Shown here piece after piece: positions 42,066 to 49,663 of a stretch of 64,000 bases of DNA. The notes under the pieces are model-generated. The model searched no databases, had not been told where the DNA came from, and saw only the letters and a list, made by a program, of their open reading frames with translations. Within the stretch, counting starts at the first letter, position 1. The number at the start of each line of letters is the position of its first letter. The DNA comes from Vannielia sp. (GTDB lineage Bacteria > Pseudomonadota > Alphaproteobacteria > Rhodobacterales > Rhodobacteraceae), in NCBI RefSeq assembly GCF_029212645.1, contig NZ_JARGND010000001.1, positions 81,723 to 145,722 of the forward strand, written 5' to 3'. Position numbers and translations under genes: made by a program.

Positions 42066-43211
42066 GTGCTGAAGCGCCGCTCCGGTCCCCCGCCCGCGTT
42101 CTACCCATCTCTCGAGTCGTTTCGCGGCATCGCAGCGGTTTCGGTGGTTCTCTATCATCTTGGCTTCGTCAACGGTGATCGGCTGAGCTTCCTGCAAGGC
42201 GCTGGAATCTTTGTTGATTTCTTCTTCCTGCTCTCCGGCTTCGTGATGAGCCACGCCTATCTTGCCCGCATCCGCGAGGGGCTTGGGTTTTGGCCCTACT
42301 TGCGCGCCCGCCTCGCCCGGCTCTACCCGCTACACCTGTTTTTGCTACTGGTTTGGGTGCCCTATATCCTCGCCAAACTCTACGTCTACACCACCATGGG
42401 ATTTGGCGAAGACCCCACGCTTTCGAGCAACCCCGAGAGCTTTCTGGCCAATCTCGCGCTCGTCCACTCGATGCATGTGCTGGACTATCTGTCGTGGAAT
42501 TACCCCTCGTGGAGCATCAGCGTGGAGTTCTGGGCCTATGTCCTGTTTTTTGCGCTGGTGTCCCTTTCCGGACGCTTCCTTCCCCTGACCCTCGCCATCT
42601 GCGCGGTGGGGTCCGGAATTTTGCTGGTTTGGCTCGGGCTGGCACTGGACACGCGCCACGGGATGCTCTTCACCTATGATTACGGCTTCCTGCGCTGCGT
42701 TCTGTCGTTTTGCACCGGGGCGCTGATCTGCCACTTTCACCGCCATTTCACCCTTGCGGTCGGTCCGGCGTTTCTGTCGGCGGTGGAGGTTGCGCTTTGC
42801 GCTCTTTGCATCCTGCTGGTCTCCTACGCCCACGGCAACGTGGCGGTGCAGGCCATCACCATTGCCACCTTCGCCGTAACGCTCTTTTGGTTCGCCAATA
42901 GCACCGGCGTGGTGACCCGGCTGATGTCGCTACAGGCATTCCGCTTTATCGGCCTGATTTCCTATTCGATCTACATGACCCACGCGATCATCGTGGCCGG
43001 TGTCGATAATGTGTTTCGCTACATCGTCAAGCTGCCCACCGCCCAGATCGAGGGCCTGAACGGGCGGCCTCCGCTCGAAACCGAATGGGCCGCGCTGCTC
43101 AACATCGCCACTGTTACCATTGTCATCGGGGTATCAGCACTCACCTATCGCTACATTGAGGTTCCGGGCAAAGCCCTCGGGCGGCCACGCAAACGCCGCG
43201 CCACCCCCTGA
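42066..43211 (+). CDS. Acyltransferase family 3 membrane protein
   Basis: O-acyltransferase of the OafA/ExoZ type, about 381 residues with some ten membrane segments. The family start is FYPSLESFRGIAAVSVVLYH (with the usual arginine), then FFFLLSGFVMSHAY, and the catalytic-region stretch SWNYPSWSISVEFWAYVLFF. The start is uncertain: the frame is open from 41913 but the first 50 residues are not family-like. GTG 42066 directly before the domain is my choice. It would acetylate or succinylate sugar residues of the polymer made by this locus. Confidence 0.85.
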   Translation: MLKRRSGPPPAFYPSLESFRGIAAVSVVLYHLGFVNGDRLSFLQGAGIFVDFFFLLSGFVMSHAYLARIREGLGFWPYLRARLARLYPLHLFLLLVWVPYILAKLYVYTTMGFGEDPTLSSNPESFLANLALVHSMHVLDYLSWNYPSWSISVEFWAYVLFFALVSLSGRFLPLTLAICAVGSGILLVWLGLALDTRHGMLFTYDYGFLRCVLSFCTGALICHFHRHFTLAVGPAFLSAVEVALCALCILLVSYAHGNVAVQAITIATFAVTLFWFANSTGVVTRLMSLQAFRFIGLISYSIYMTHAIIVAGVDNVFRYIVKLPTAQIEGLNGRPPLETEWAALLNIATVTIVIGVSALTYRYIEVPGKALGRPRKRRATP

Positions 43212-43263
43212 GTTCTGCTGCAAATGGTCTTCTGATTTTGGCAAATCCAGCGTAAAAGTAGCC

Positions 43264-44721
43264 GTGAGCATCCACCCGATCGCCCTCCTTCTGCCCATGC
43301 TGGTGGCTCTGGCCTTTGCCTTTGGCGGGTTGCGGGCAGCGTTCTTGTGCGCCTGCGTGTCGGTGCCGTTTCGCACCTCGGCGGTGTTAAGCGCAGGGGG
43401 CCTGAACATTCTGGCCGAGCATCTGGCCTTTGCACTCATCATGGGCGCCGCCGGGGCCGCCGCGCTGCTGCGCAAACCCTCGGCCAAGCCCCGTGGCCGG
43501 GTCGAGGTTGAGCAGGCCGTGCTGTTTCTGCTTATCAGCTATGTGTTTCTCTCCGCCCTGTTCCTGCCCAACGTCTTCCGCGATATCTGGGTGGTGAACC
43601 CCAGCCTGACGTTCGCCGGCGAGCAACGCTACGCCAATAACGTGCCCGGCCTCTCCCTGTCACCGCTGCGCCCCAGTTCTGCAAACTTCACCCAACCCGC
43701 TTACACCCTGTTTTCGGCGTTGGTCTTTGTGGTGGCAGTTCGGCTTGGGCGGAAACACGGCTATGCGCTGCTTGATCGCGGCCTCGCAATCGCCGCGACG
43801 GTTCACGCGGGCCTTGGTCTGGCGGATATCATCGGGCTCGATTCGATCCTGTCGATCGTCAGAACCGCCAGCTACCGCATCAACGATTCGCACCAGATGC
43901 TCGGGCTTGATCGCACCATTGGCGCCATGGTTGAGGCATCGCGCTACGGCATCCTCGCGGGCATCCTCTTCTCTTACTTCTTTGCGCTTTGGCTGATGCG
44001 CGGCGGCAAGCGCAACTTCCGCCTCGCTGCACTGTTGTTTGTGACCGGGCTTTCAACGCTCTCAACCTCGGCCTTCCTGTGCATTGCCGCCGCCTTCACG
44101 GTGCTCACGGCGCGGTTTCTCTTTGCCAGCCGGGTTTCGCGGCTGTCGTCCTACCGAATCGGCGCCCTGCTGGCCGTTTTCCTGCTCTCGTTGAGCGCAA
44201 TCCTCGCCCTCACGCCCGCAGGGCCAATCGTGGTGGATGTGGTCAACAGTCTGGTGTTCAACAAGGCTGATAGCGACTCCGGCCTGGTGCGCAGCGCCTC
44301 CCTCCGGCTCAGCCTGACCACCCTGCGCGACACATGGTATCTCGGCGCCGGCGCGGGATCTGTTGTCTCCAACGGCCTGCCATTCGTGTGGCTTGGCAAC
44401 ATTGGCCTGCCCGGCACCATCCTGTTTGTGCTGTTCTTTTTTCTGGTGATGCGCGGGCGCGGGCGGCTCAAGGGCCAGAACCCGGCCGACTACCACCACT
44501 GGTTTGCAGCCACCACCGCCGTCGCGGTGTACCTGATCGGTGAAGGCGCAAGCCGCACGCTGCTTGATCCCGGCATCGCCTCAATGCTGATATCGGCCAT
44601 GGCCGTTACCACCCGGCGGCCGCTCTGGATCAGCACCGCGGCCACCCAAATGCACCTGTCCCCGGACCACGGCAGCACCGCAGCGGCCCCTCAGCGCCCC
44701 GCCGTAAACAGCCGCTCGTAA
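43264..44721 (+). CDS. Wzy/O-antigen ligase-like membrane protein
   Basis: About 485 residues with ten or more membrane segments and one large periplasmic loop (about 95-150), containing FLPNVFRDIWVVNPSLTFAG. The second half has the polymerase/ligase-like pattern SASLRLSLTTLRDTWYLGAG and GLPFVWLGNIGLPGTILFVL, as expected for Wzy-type polymerases. GTG 43264 is the likely start (weak ribosome site). It is the best candidate polymerase of the locus. The 3' end overlaps the convergent sulfotransferase-like gene by 31 bp. Confidence 0.75.
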   Translation: MSIHPIALLLPMLVALAFAFGGLRAAFLCACVSVPFRTSAVLSAGGLNILAEHLAFALIMGAAGAAALLRKPSAKPRGRVEVEQAVLFLLISYVFLSALFLPNVFRDIWVVNPSLTFAGEQRYANNVPGLSLSPLRPSSANFTQPAYTLFSALVFVVAVRLGRKHGYALLDRGLAIAATVHAGLGLADIIGLDSILSIVRTASYRINDSHQMLGLDRTIGAMVEASRYGILAGILFSYFFALWLMRGGKRNFRLAALLFVTGLSTLSTSAFLCIAAAFTVLTARFLFASRVSRLSSYRIGALLAVFLLSLSAILALTPAGPIVVDVVNSLVFNKADSDSGLVRSASLRLSLTTLRDTWYLGAGAGSVVSNGLPFVWLGNIGLPGTILFVLFFFLVMRGRGRLKGQNPADYHHWFAATTAVAVYLIGEGASRTLLDPGIASMLISAMAVTTRRPLWISTAATQMHLSPDHGSTAAAPQRPAVNSRS

Positions 44722-45467
44722 AGCGCGATATCCGCCGCGCAAACCTCATCCAATCGCGCCGCCAATGGCCCTGTGAGAATGCTGTCATAGTCCGAAACCG
44801 AGCCCTTGTTGCCCACCGGAAAGCGCATTTTCCAGCCGTAGCCCGCCCGCACATCCTCGGCAAACTTCGGCAGATCCTCAAGAAAACCAATAATGCGGAA
44901 TCGCGCGGCATTTTGCACCGCCGCCTCAACCGCCTCCGGCGTGCAGGCCTTGGGCCAGGCATGATCGCTGAGGAAACGCGTCATCAGGCTGCCAAAGGCG
45001 TGGGCCTGCTCGGTATCCAGAAATTCTTCCAGCTCAAGGGTAATCCCGTTTTGATTGTCGCGTCCCTTGTCCCAAAAGTAATGGGACAGGAAGCGTGCCC
45101 TGGGCTCACGCAGCAGCGTGATCCGGTCATAGCTGTCCAGCGGCTCGCCCTCGCGGGCCGGAAAGTAGGGCACATGCGCCTGCACCAGCGCCGTCCCGGT
45201 GGTGGCAAAATAGCGGCACAGATCGCGCTTCAGCGCAAAAGCCGCATCGTGGCGCGCAAAGTGCCCAACCTCGCCGCCGGGATCGACCATGTTGAGCGTG
45301 CCGTCCTCATCCACCTTGTGAAACGACAGTGCCGAGCGCATCCGAAATGGCCGGGTGATGGCGCTGCCGCCGCACTTGGGGATGTGATGAAACAAAATGC
45401 GATGCGGGGTCAGCCGCTCGCGCACCCGGCGCGATGACCTCAGCGCAGTCTTGGCCAGCCCGATCAT
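44691..45467 (-). CDS. Sulfotransferase-family protein 1
   Basis: 258 residues. The N-terminal RILFHHIPKCGGSAITRPFR (about residues 22-41) matches the 5'-phosphosulfate loop of the sulfotransferase family 2 group, and ITLLREPRARFLSHYFWDKG (about 115-134) the 3'-phosphate motif. Probably transfers sulfate from PAPS to a sugar of the exported polymer; the alternative is sulfation of a lipid or protein. It is six bases downstream of the mannose-1-phosphate guanylyltransferase gene on the same strand, so co-transcribed with it. Convergently overlaps the polymerase-like gene. Confidence 0.8.
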   Translation of the reverse strand: MIGLAKTALRSSRRVRERLTPHRILFHHIPKCGGSAITRPFRMRSALSFHKVDEDGTLNMVDPGGEVGHFARHDAAFALKRDLCRYFATTGTALVQAHVPYFPAREGEPLDSYDRITLLREPRARFLSHYFWDKGRDNQNGITLELEEFLDTEQAHAFGSLMTRFLSDHAWPKACTPEAVEAAVQNAARFRIIGFLEDLPKFAEDVRAGYGWKMRFPVGNKGSVSDYDSILTGPLAARLDEVCAADIALYERLFTAGR

Positions 45468-45473
45468 CCGCGC

Positions 45474-46919
45474 TTACCCCTTCGCACCCTGGCCGCGCGC
45501 GTACACATCTTCGTAGCGGATAATATCGTCCTCGCCCACGTAAGAGCCGGTCTGAACCTCGATCAAGACCATCGGCACCTTGCCGGGGTTTTCCATCCGG
45601 TGCTTGGCCCCCAAAGGCACGTAAATCGATTCATTTTCCGCCACAAGCTTCACCTCACCATCAACGGTAACGCGCGCGGTTCCTTCCACCACAATCCAAT
45701 GCTCAGAGCGGTGAAAATGGCTTTGCAGCGACAGCGCCGCACCGGGATGCACATGAATGCGCTTCACCTGAAAGCGATTGCCCACAACAAGGCTTTCGAA
45801 CCAGCCCCATGGCCGGTGGTCCATTGGAAAATGCGTGGCCTGCGAAGCGCCCTTGGCCTTGAGCGCCGCCACCGCTTCCTTCACGTCCTGCGCGCGTGAC
45901 ATATCGGCAATCAGGACCGCGTCATTCATCGCCACGGCCATCACGTTCTCGAGGCCAATGCCCACCACCTCAAGCCGCTCGCTGTCAGAGCGCAGCAAGG
46001 TGTTGGCGCACTCAATCGCCGTGGCATCGCCCGATGTGACCACGCCTGCATCATCCGGCCCGGATTCACGCCACACCGCATCCCAGCCGCCCAGATCAGA
46101 CCAGCCGCTGTCAAACGGGACAACAGCAAGGCTATCGGCCTTTTCCATCACGGCATAATCAATTGAAATGTTCTCAACCTCGGCCCATGGCTCCGGCGCA
46201 AGGCGCAAAAAACCAAGGTCGACTTCGGCCTGATCCACCGCCTCGCGCACCGGCCCAACAAGACCGCCCGCATGGGCCTCAAACGCCTTGATGATGTCCG
46301 CCGCGCGAAACAGGAAAATCCCCGCGTTCCACAGGTAGTTTCCGGCTCCAAGCATCTCCTGCGCCCGTGCGGCATCGGGCTTTTCGGCAAAGGCCTTCAG
46401 ATCAATCGCGCTGCCGCTGCCATCGGGCTTTTGTGAAAGCTCAAGATAGCCATAGCCGGTTTCGGCACGGGTTGGCTGGATGCCGAATGTCACCAGTTTG
46501 CCCTGCGCCACCGCGCTCAGCCCACGCGCCACCGCCGCGCCAAAGGCCGCCGTGTCGGGGATCACATGGTCCGAGGGCGAGACCAGCATCACCGCCTCCG
46601 GGTCTTGCGCGCTCACATGCAGCGCCGCCGCCAAGATCGCCGGCGCCGTGTTGCGCCCTTCTGGCTCAATCAGGATCGCGCCGGGATCAATGCCCACCTC
46701 GGCAAGCTGCTCCACCACGATAAACCGAAAGTCCGATGCGGTGAGAACAACCGGCTTGGCAAAGCTCTCCTCGCCAATCGCGCCGCACATCCGCTTCGCC
46801 GACCCCTGAAAAAGCGTTTCCTCCCCGGACAGTTGGGCAAATTGCTTTGGGTAGCTCTTACGCGACAGAGGCCACAGCCGGGTGCCCGATCCACCACACA
46901 GAATTGTCGGATAAATCAT
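45474..46919 (-). CDS. manC: Mannose-1-phosphate guanylyltransferase / mannose-6-phosphate isomerase
   Basis: 481-residue type II enzyme that makes GDP-mannose. N-terminal nucleotidyltransferase signature GGSGTRLWPLSRKSYPKQF (residues 9-27), then VMLVSPSDHVIPDTAAFG and the EKPD motif FAEKPDAARAQEMLGAGNYL. The C-terminal cupin isomerase domain has RPWGWFESLVVGNRFQVKRI, then HFHRSEHWIVVEGTARVTVD. GDP-mannose is the precursor of mannose, fucose, rhamnose-type GDP sugars or mannuronate; only mannose itself is supported here because no converting enzyme is in the window. Its upstream region carries copy C of the locus palindrome. Confidence 0.95.
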   Translation of the reverse strand: MIYPTILCGGSGTRLWPLSRKSYPKQFAQLSGEETLFQGSAKRMCGAIGEESFAKPVVLTASDFRFIVVEQLAEVGIDPGAILIEPEGRNTAPAILAAALHVSAQDPEAVMLVSPSDHVIPDTAAFGAAVARGLSAVAQGKLVTFGIQPTRAETGYGYLELSQKPDGSGSAIDLKAFAEKPDAARAQEMLGAGNYLWNAGIFLFRAADIIKAFEAHAGGLVGPVREAVDQAEVDLGFLRLAPEPWAEVENISIDYAVMEKADSLAVVPFDSGWSDLGGWDAVWRESGPDDAGVVTSGDATAIECANTLLRSDSERLEVVGIGLENVMAVAMNDAVLIADMSRAQDVKEAVAALKAKGASQATHFPMDHRPWGWFESLVVGNRFQVKRIHVHPGAALSLQSHFHRSEHWIVVEGTARVTVDGEVKLVAENESIYVPLGAKHRMENPGKVPMVLIEVQTGSYVGEDDIIRYEDVYARGQGAKG

Positions 46920-47218
46920 GAATGTCCCTATCTTCCTTGGGTCGGAACACGGCAGTGCGCCCCGGCGTCTTTTTTCCAGAGATTATGTAAACTGCTTCAA
47001 TATATCCACATTCGTTGCCGGGTTTTTTGCAGATGCAGAAAAATCGCCTCTACGCCGCCTGATTTACCGCCGATTATAGCCAAGCGTTGCCGCAATGCAG
47101 CATCAAACATGGCTGACCAACCCCACCCTTGAAAACTGCCGCCGTCTGACCCCCTATTCGCCCTGCGGCACCGGTTGCTGCCCGCGCCTCGTACTTAACC
47201 GCACAAATCAAGGGCCAC
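46920..47218. other. Divergent regulatory region between manC and a glycosyltransferase gene
   Basis: 299 bp, no gene supported. Contains copy C of the TGCA palindrome at 47024-47042, about 105 bp from the manC start and 177 bp from the glycosyltransferase start. Confidence 0.55.
47024..47042. promoter_or_regulatory. Locus-wide palindrome, copy C (TTTTTGCAGATGCAGAAAA)
   Basis: The reverse complement is TTTTCTGCATCTGCAAAAA, differing from copy A in one central base. The symmetrical T and A flanks extend one base further each side. Confidence 0.62.
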
Positions 47219-48352
47219 ATGCCTCAAACCGCACGCGATCTCATCCTGAACGGCCGCTTCCTGTCCCGCCCGATGACCGGCGTCGATAGGGTCGCCGCCG
47301 AACTGTCCACCGCGCTCCTTGCTCAACTGGCCACGCAAGATGGGCCAAGCCGCCGCCTGCGCCTTGCGCTGCCCAAGGCAGGCGCGCAGGAGCGTGACAA
47401 CTCGGCACAGGCCATCGCGGGGCTGCTCGGGCTTGATGTGGTCCCAACCATGGCCAGCGATGGCTATTTCTGGGAGCAGGTGGCGCTCTGGCGGACCGCG
47501 CCCGAAGATTGGCTGCTGAGCTTTTGCAATATGGGCCCGGTGTGGCGCACGCGCCAGGTGGTGATGATCCACGATGCACAGGTGTTCAGCCAGCCGCAGG
47601 CCTATTCCCGCAAGTTCCGCGCGATCTACAACCTGTTGCAACCTCGCGTCGCCAAACGGGCATCGGTGGTGCTCACCGTGTCAGATTTCTCCCGCCGCCA
47701 GCTTGAAGACCATGGCGTTGTCCCGCCGGGCAAGGCCATCGTGGTGCATAACGGGGTTGACCATATCCACCGCATTTCACCCGATGCGAGCACATTGGCG
47801 CGCCACCGGCTCAACCCGCAGGGCTACTTTCTGGCAATCGGCACCCTCGCGCCGCACAAAAACCTGCCCATGTTGATCGAAGTCGCACGCAACCGCCCGG
47901 AAGGTGCGCTGCCGCTTGTGGTGGCGGGGGGCGGCAATGCGTCTGTGTTCAGTGATCACGGGCTGATTGAGGGCAAGGGCGTGCGCTTCCTTGGCCGTGT
48001 GACAGATGGTGAACTGGTGGCGCTTTATCAGGGGGCCACCGCGCTGGCCTTCCCATCCCTCACCGAGGGCTTTGGCCTGCCCCCGCTTGAGGCCATGGCG
48101 CATGGCTGCCCGGCCATCGTCACAACCGGCGGCGCGGTGCCCGAAGTCTGCGGTGACGCCGCGCTTTTCGCCGATCCGGAAGACCCCGCCGCATGGCGCG
48201 CCGCGCTGGAGGTGATCGAAGCCAATCCAGAGCGCCGCAAGGCACTTGCCGCCGCCGGAAAGGCACAGGCCGCGCGCTTCACATGGGAGCGCGCGGCACA
48301 AAAGGTCCTTGCCGCCATCACCGCCGCCGAAACAAGCGCGGCGGCACCCTAA
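47219..48352 (+). CDS. Glycosyltransferase family 4 (GT1-type) protein
   Basis: 377-residue GT-B glycosyltransferase. N-terminal GRFLSRPMTGVDRVAAELST is typical of mannosyltransferase-like GT4 proteins. The C-terminal donor half has YFLAIGTLAPHKNLPMLIEV, and the E-x7-E motif in FPSLTEGFGLPPLEAMAHGC (about residues 278-297). Given GDP-mannose synthesis next door, a mannosyltransferase is plausible but not shown. Its stop overlaps the stop of the convergent spike gene by four bases (48349-48352). Confidence 0.9.
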   Translation: MPQTARDLILNGRFLSRPMTGVDRVAAELSTALLAQLATQDGPSRRLRLALPKAGAQERDNSAQAIAGLLGLDVVPTMASDGYFWEQVALWRTAPEDWLLSFCNMGPVWRTRQVVMIHDAQVFSQPQAYSRKFRAIYNLLQPRVAKRASVVLTVSDFSRRQLEDHGVVPPGKAIVVHNGVDHIHRISPDASTLARHRLNPQGYFLAIGTLAPHKNLPMLIEVARNRPEGALPLVVAGGGNASVFSDHGLIEGKGVRFLGRVTDGELVALYQGATALAFPSLTEGFGLPPLEAMAHGCPAIVTTGGAVPEVCGDAALFADPEDPAAWRAALEVIEANPERRKALAAAGKAQAARFTWERAAQKVLAAITAAETSAAAP

Positions 48353-49131
48353 ATTGCCATTCTCGCTCTTGCGGCAAGCTTTGCCTCAGCGGCTTGAGTT
48401 TCGGCCGGGTTGGTCCAAACCGTCATGCCATAAAGTTTCATTTCAATGGGATGCGCGATGAAGTCGTTGACACCAACAAGCAAGGTATAGTCAGACATCG
48501 AAAGGCCAGTGTATCCGCTCTTGCTCCACCCCTGAACCCCGTCGACTCGCTGTACCACCGCCCCGGCGCCGGCATCCAGAACGTCGGCAAATACATGCGG
48601 TGCGCCGTCGATCCAATCAACCGGGGCTTCCGATGCTGACCGGCTCGCCACACTAAGCCCATTGTTGAAAAACGTCCCGCGGAACTGCCCTGCCACCTGC
48701 GCCCGGCGGGCAAATTTCTCGCCGCTTCCGGTAAAGATGTAGCTAAAGCTGTTCAGATGCGGCGTCGAAAGCACCTCGAACGCCTGTCCGACCGAAATGG
48801 TATCGGGAACCGCAAAACTGGCACGGCTCAGGTATTGCCCGGAGCCGTCAAACTCCAACCAATGCAGCCCCCCGCTGGTGCGATAGACCGGGCGGCGCGC
48901 GCTTTCTGACTGGGTCAGGTGAAACCCGTTGCCGCTCTTGTCGGCCACCGCCCCCACCGGATCGCCACTGGCTGTCACCGGCACAGTCATCGCGCCATCC
49001 TGATAGAGCGTCGAAAGGTCCGAAGGGTCCCAATCCGCAAGCGCCGTCACGGCGGGCCCAGGCGGTGGCCCCGTGCTGCCAGCCCCGCGCCGCAGCGCTA
49101 CGTCGATGATCGACAGGTTCATTTCGTGCAT
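48349..49131 (-). CDS. ghsB: GTA head-spike protein GhsB-like (LamG/ConA-like carbohydrate-binding domain)
   Basis: 260 residues. After a short start, DWDPSDLSTLYQDGAMTVPV, and GAVADKSGNGFHLTQSESAR begin a LamG/concanavalin-like beta-sandwich of the kind found on phage tail and spike proteins. GLHWLEFDGSGQYLSRASFA and the closing LYGMTVWTNPAETQAAEAKL are also typical of that type. It follows the Rcc01079-like gene by five bases, the same order as ghsA-ghsB (rcc01079-rcc01080) of Rhodobacter capsulatus, whose products form GTA head spikes that bind capsule. Identity is by pattern recognition, not alignment; a stand-alone lectin-like surface protein or prophage remnant is the alternative. AAGG precedes the start. 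Confidence 0.65.
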   Translation of the reverse strand: MHEMNLSIIDVALRRGAGSTGPPPGPAVTALADWDPSDLSTLYQDGAMTVPVTASGDPVGAVADKSGNGFHLTQSESARRPVYRTSGGLHWLEFDGSGQYLSRASFAVPDTISVGQAFEVLSTPHLNSFSYIFTGSGEKFARRAQVAGQFRGTFFNNGLSVASRSASEAPVDWIDGAPHVFADVLDAGAGAVVQRVDGVQGWSKSGYTGLSMSDYTLLVGVNDFIAHPIEMKLYGMTVWTNPAETQAAEAKLAARARMAI

Positions 49132-49136
49132 CGGCC

Positions 49137-49403
49137 TTACCCCACAACGAAGGCATGGATGCCAGCGGCCGTTGTGCCCGTGGCCATCACCCGGCGCACG
49201 CCAACCGGAAGGATCGCAAAATCCGCAAGCGCCACAGTCCGGCTTTCCCCAGCTTGCGAAACAAACGAAAGCGCGCCGGCGGTTTCAACGTAAAGCGCAA
49301 TCGCCACCGAGGGTAGATCGGTGCTGTCCGAAGGGGTCACAGGCGCAAGGTCGTTGGCCGGTCCCTGAGCGCTCGGGGTGCGGTCTTCAAACGGATCGAA
49401 CAT
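49137..49403 (-). CDS. ghsA: GTA spike-base protein GhsA-like (Rcc01079 family)
   Basis: 88 residues from ATG 49403 (MFDPFEDRTPSAQGPANDLA), preceded by a GGAAG-type ribosome site; an open frame to 49478 lacks one. The stretch APVTPSDSTDLPSVAIALYV, then a beta-rich segment and LPVGVRRVMATGTTAAGIHA, match my memory of the small spike-base family named after R. capsulatus Rcc01079. In that species this protein anchors the head spike of RcGTA. The gene lies inside a polysaccharide locus, as in R. capsulatus. No other GTA or phage gene is in the window. Confidence 0.65.
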   Translation of the reverse strand: MFDPFEDRTPSAQGPANDLAPVTPSDSTDLPSVAIALYVETAGALSFVSQAGESRTVALADFAILPVGVRRVMATGTTAAGIHAFVVG

Positions 49404-49663
49404 GGGGCTTCCTTCTAAAATTGAAGGCCCGCACCGCATCAAAATTTGCAGGCCGGGCCAAGTAGATCGAACTCCCAAAGGCTACCCCCCAATCGTAAAC
49501 AGCCGCAAAATCCACCGTGCGGCGCCCGGATGTGCCAATGATGTGGCATTGCCGCGCCACATCTGCAAAAAAGCGCTGTTCGTTACCGTGGGTAAACGCG
49601 CTCAAACGCCAAGCTGATAATCTGGCTGGAGCCCTCTATTAGCCGCACCTCCGGAGTCTGCCC
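49404..49663. other. Divergent regulatory region between ghsA-like and yjbH-like genes
   Basis: 260 bp without a gene. It holds a half-copy of the locus palindrome (CATCTGCAAAAAA at 49560-49572, identical over 13 bases to copy C read on the minus strand). A further CTGCAAA half-site reads on the minus strand near 49446-49452. Confidence 0.45.

Noticed and set aside
43211-43230. CTGCTGCAAA before the polymerase-like gene as another palindrome copy
   Set aside because: The two halves are fused without the 2-bp spacer; could be chance.
47095-47289. Short + strand frame ahead of the glycosyltransferase gene
   Set aside because: It runs into the glycosyltransferase gene in another frame and lacks a ribosome site and domain.
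48349-49403. Prophage remnant
   Set aside because: Only two spike-type genes are present with intact frames and tight spacing; no capsid, terminase, tail or lysis gene is near, so a GTA spike pair fits better.
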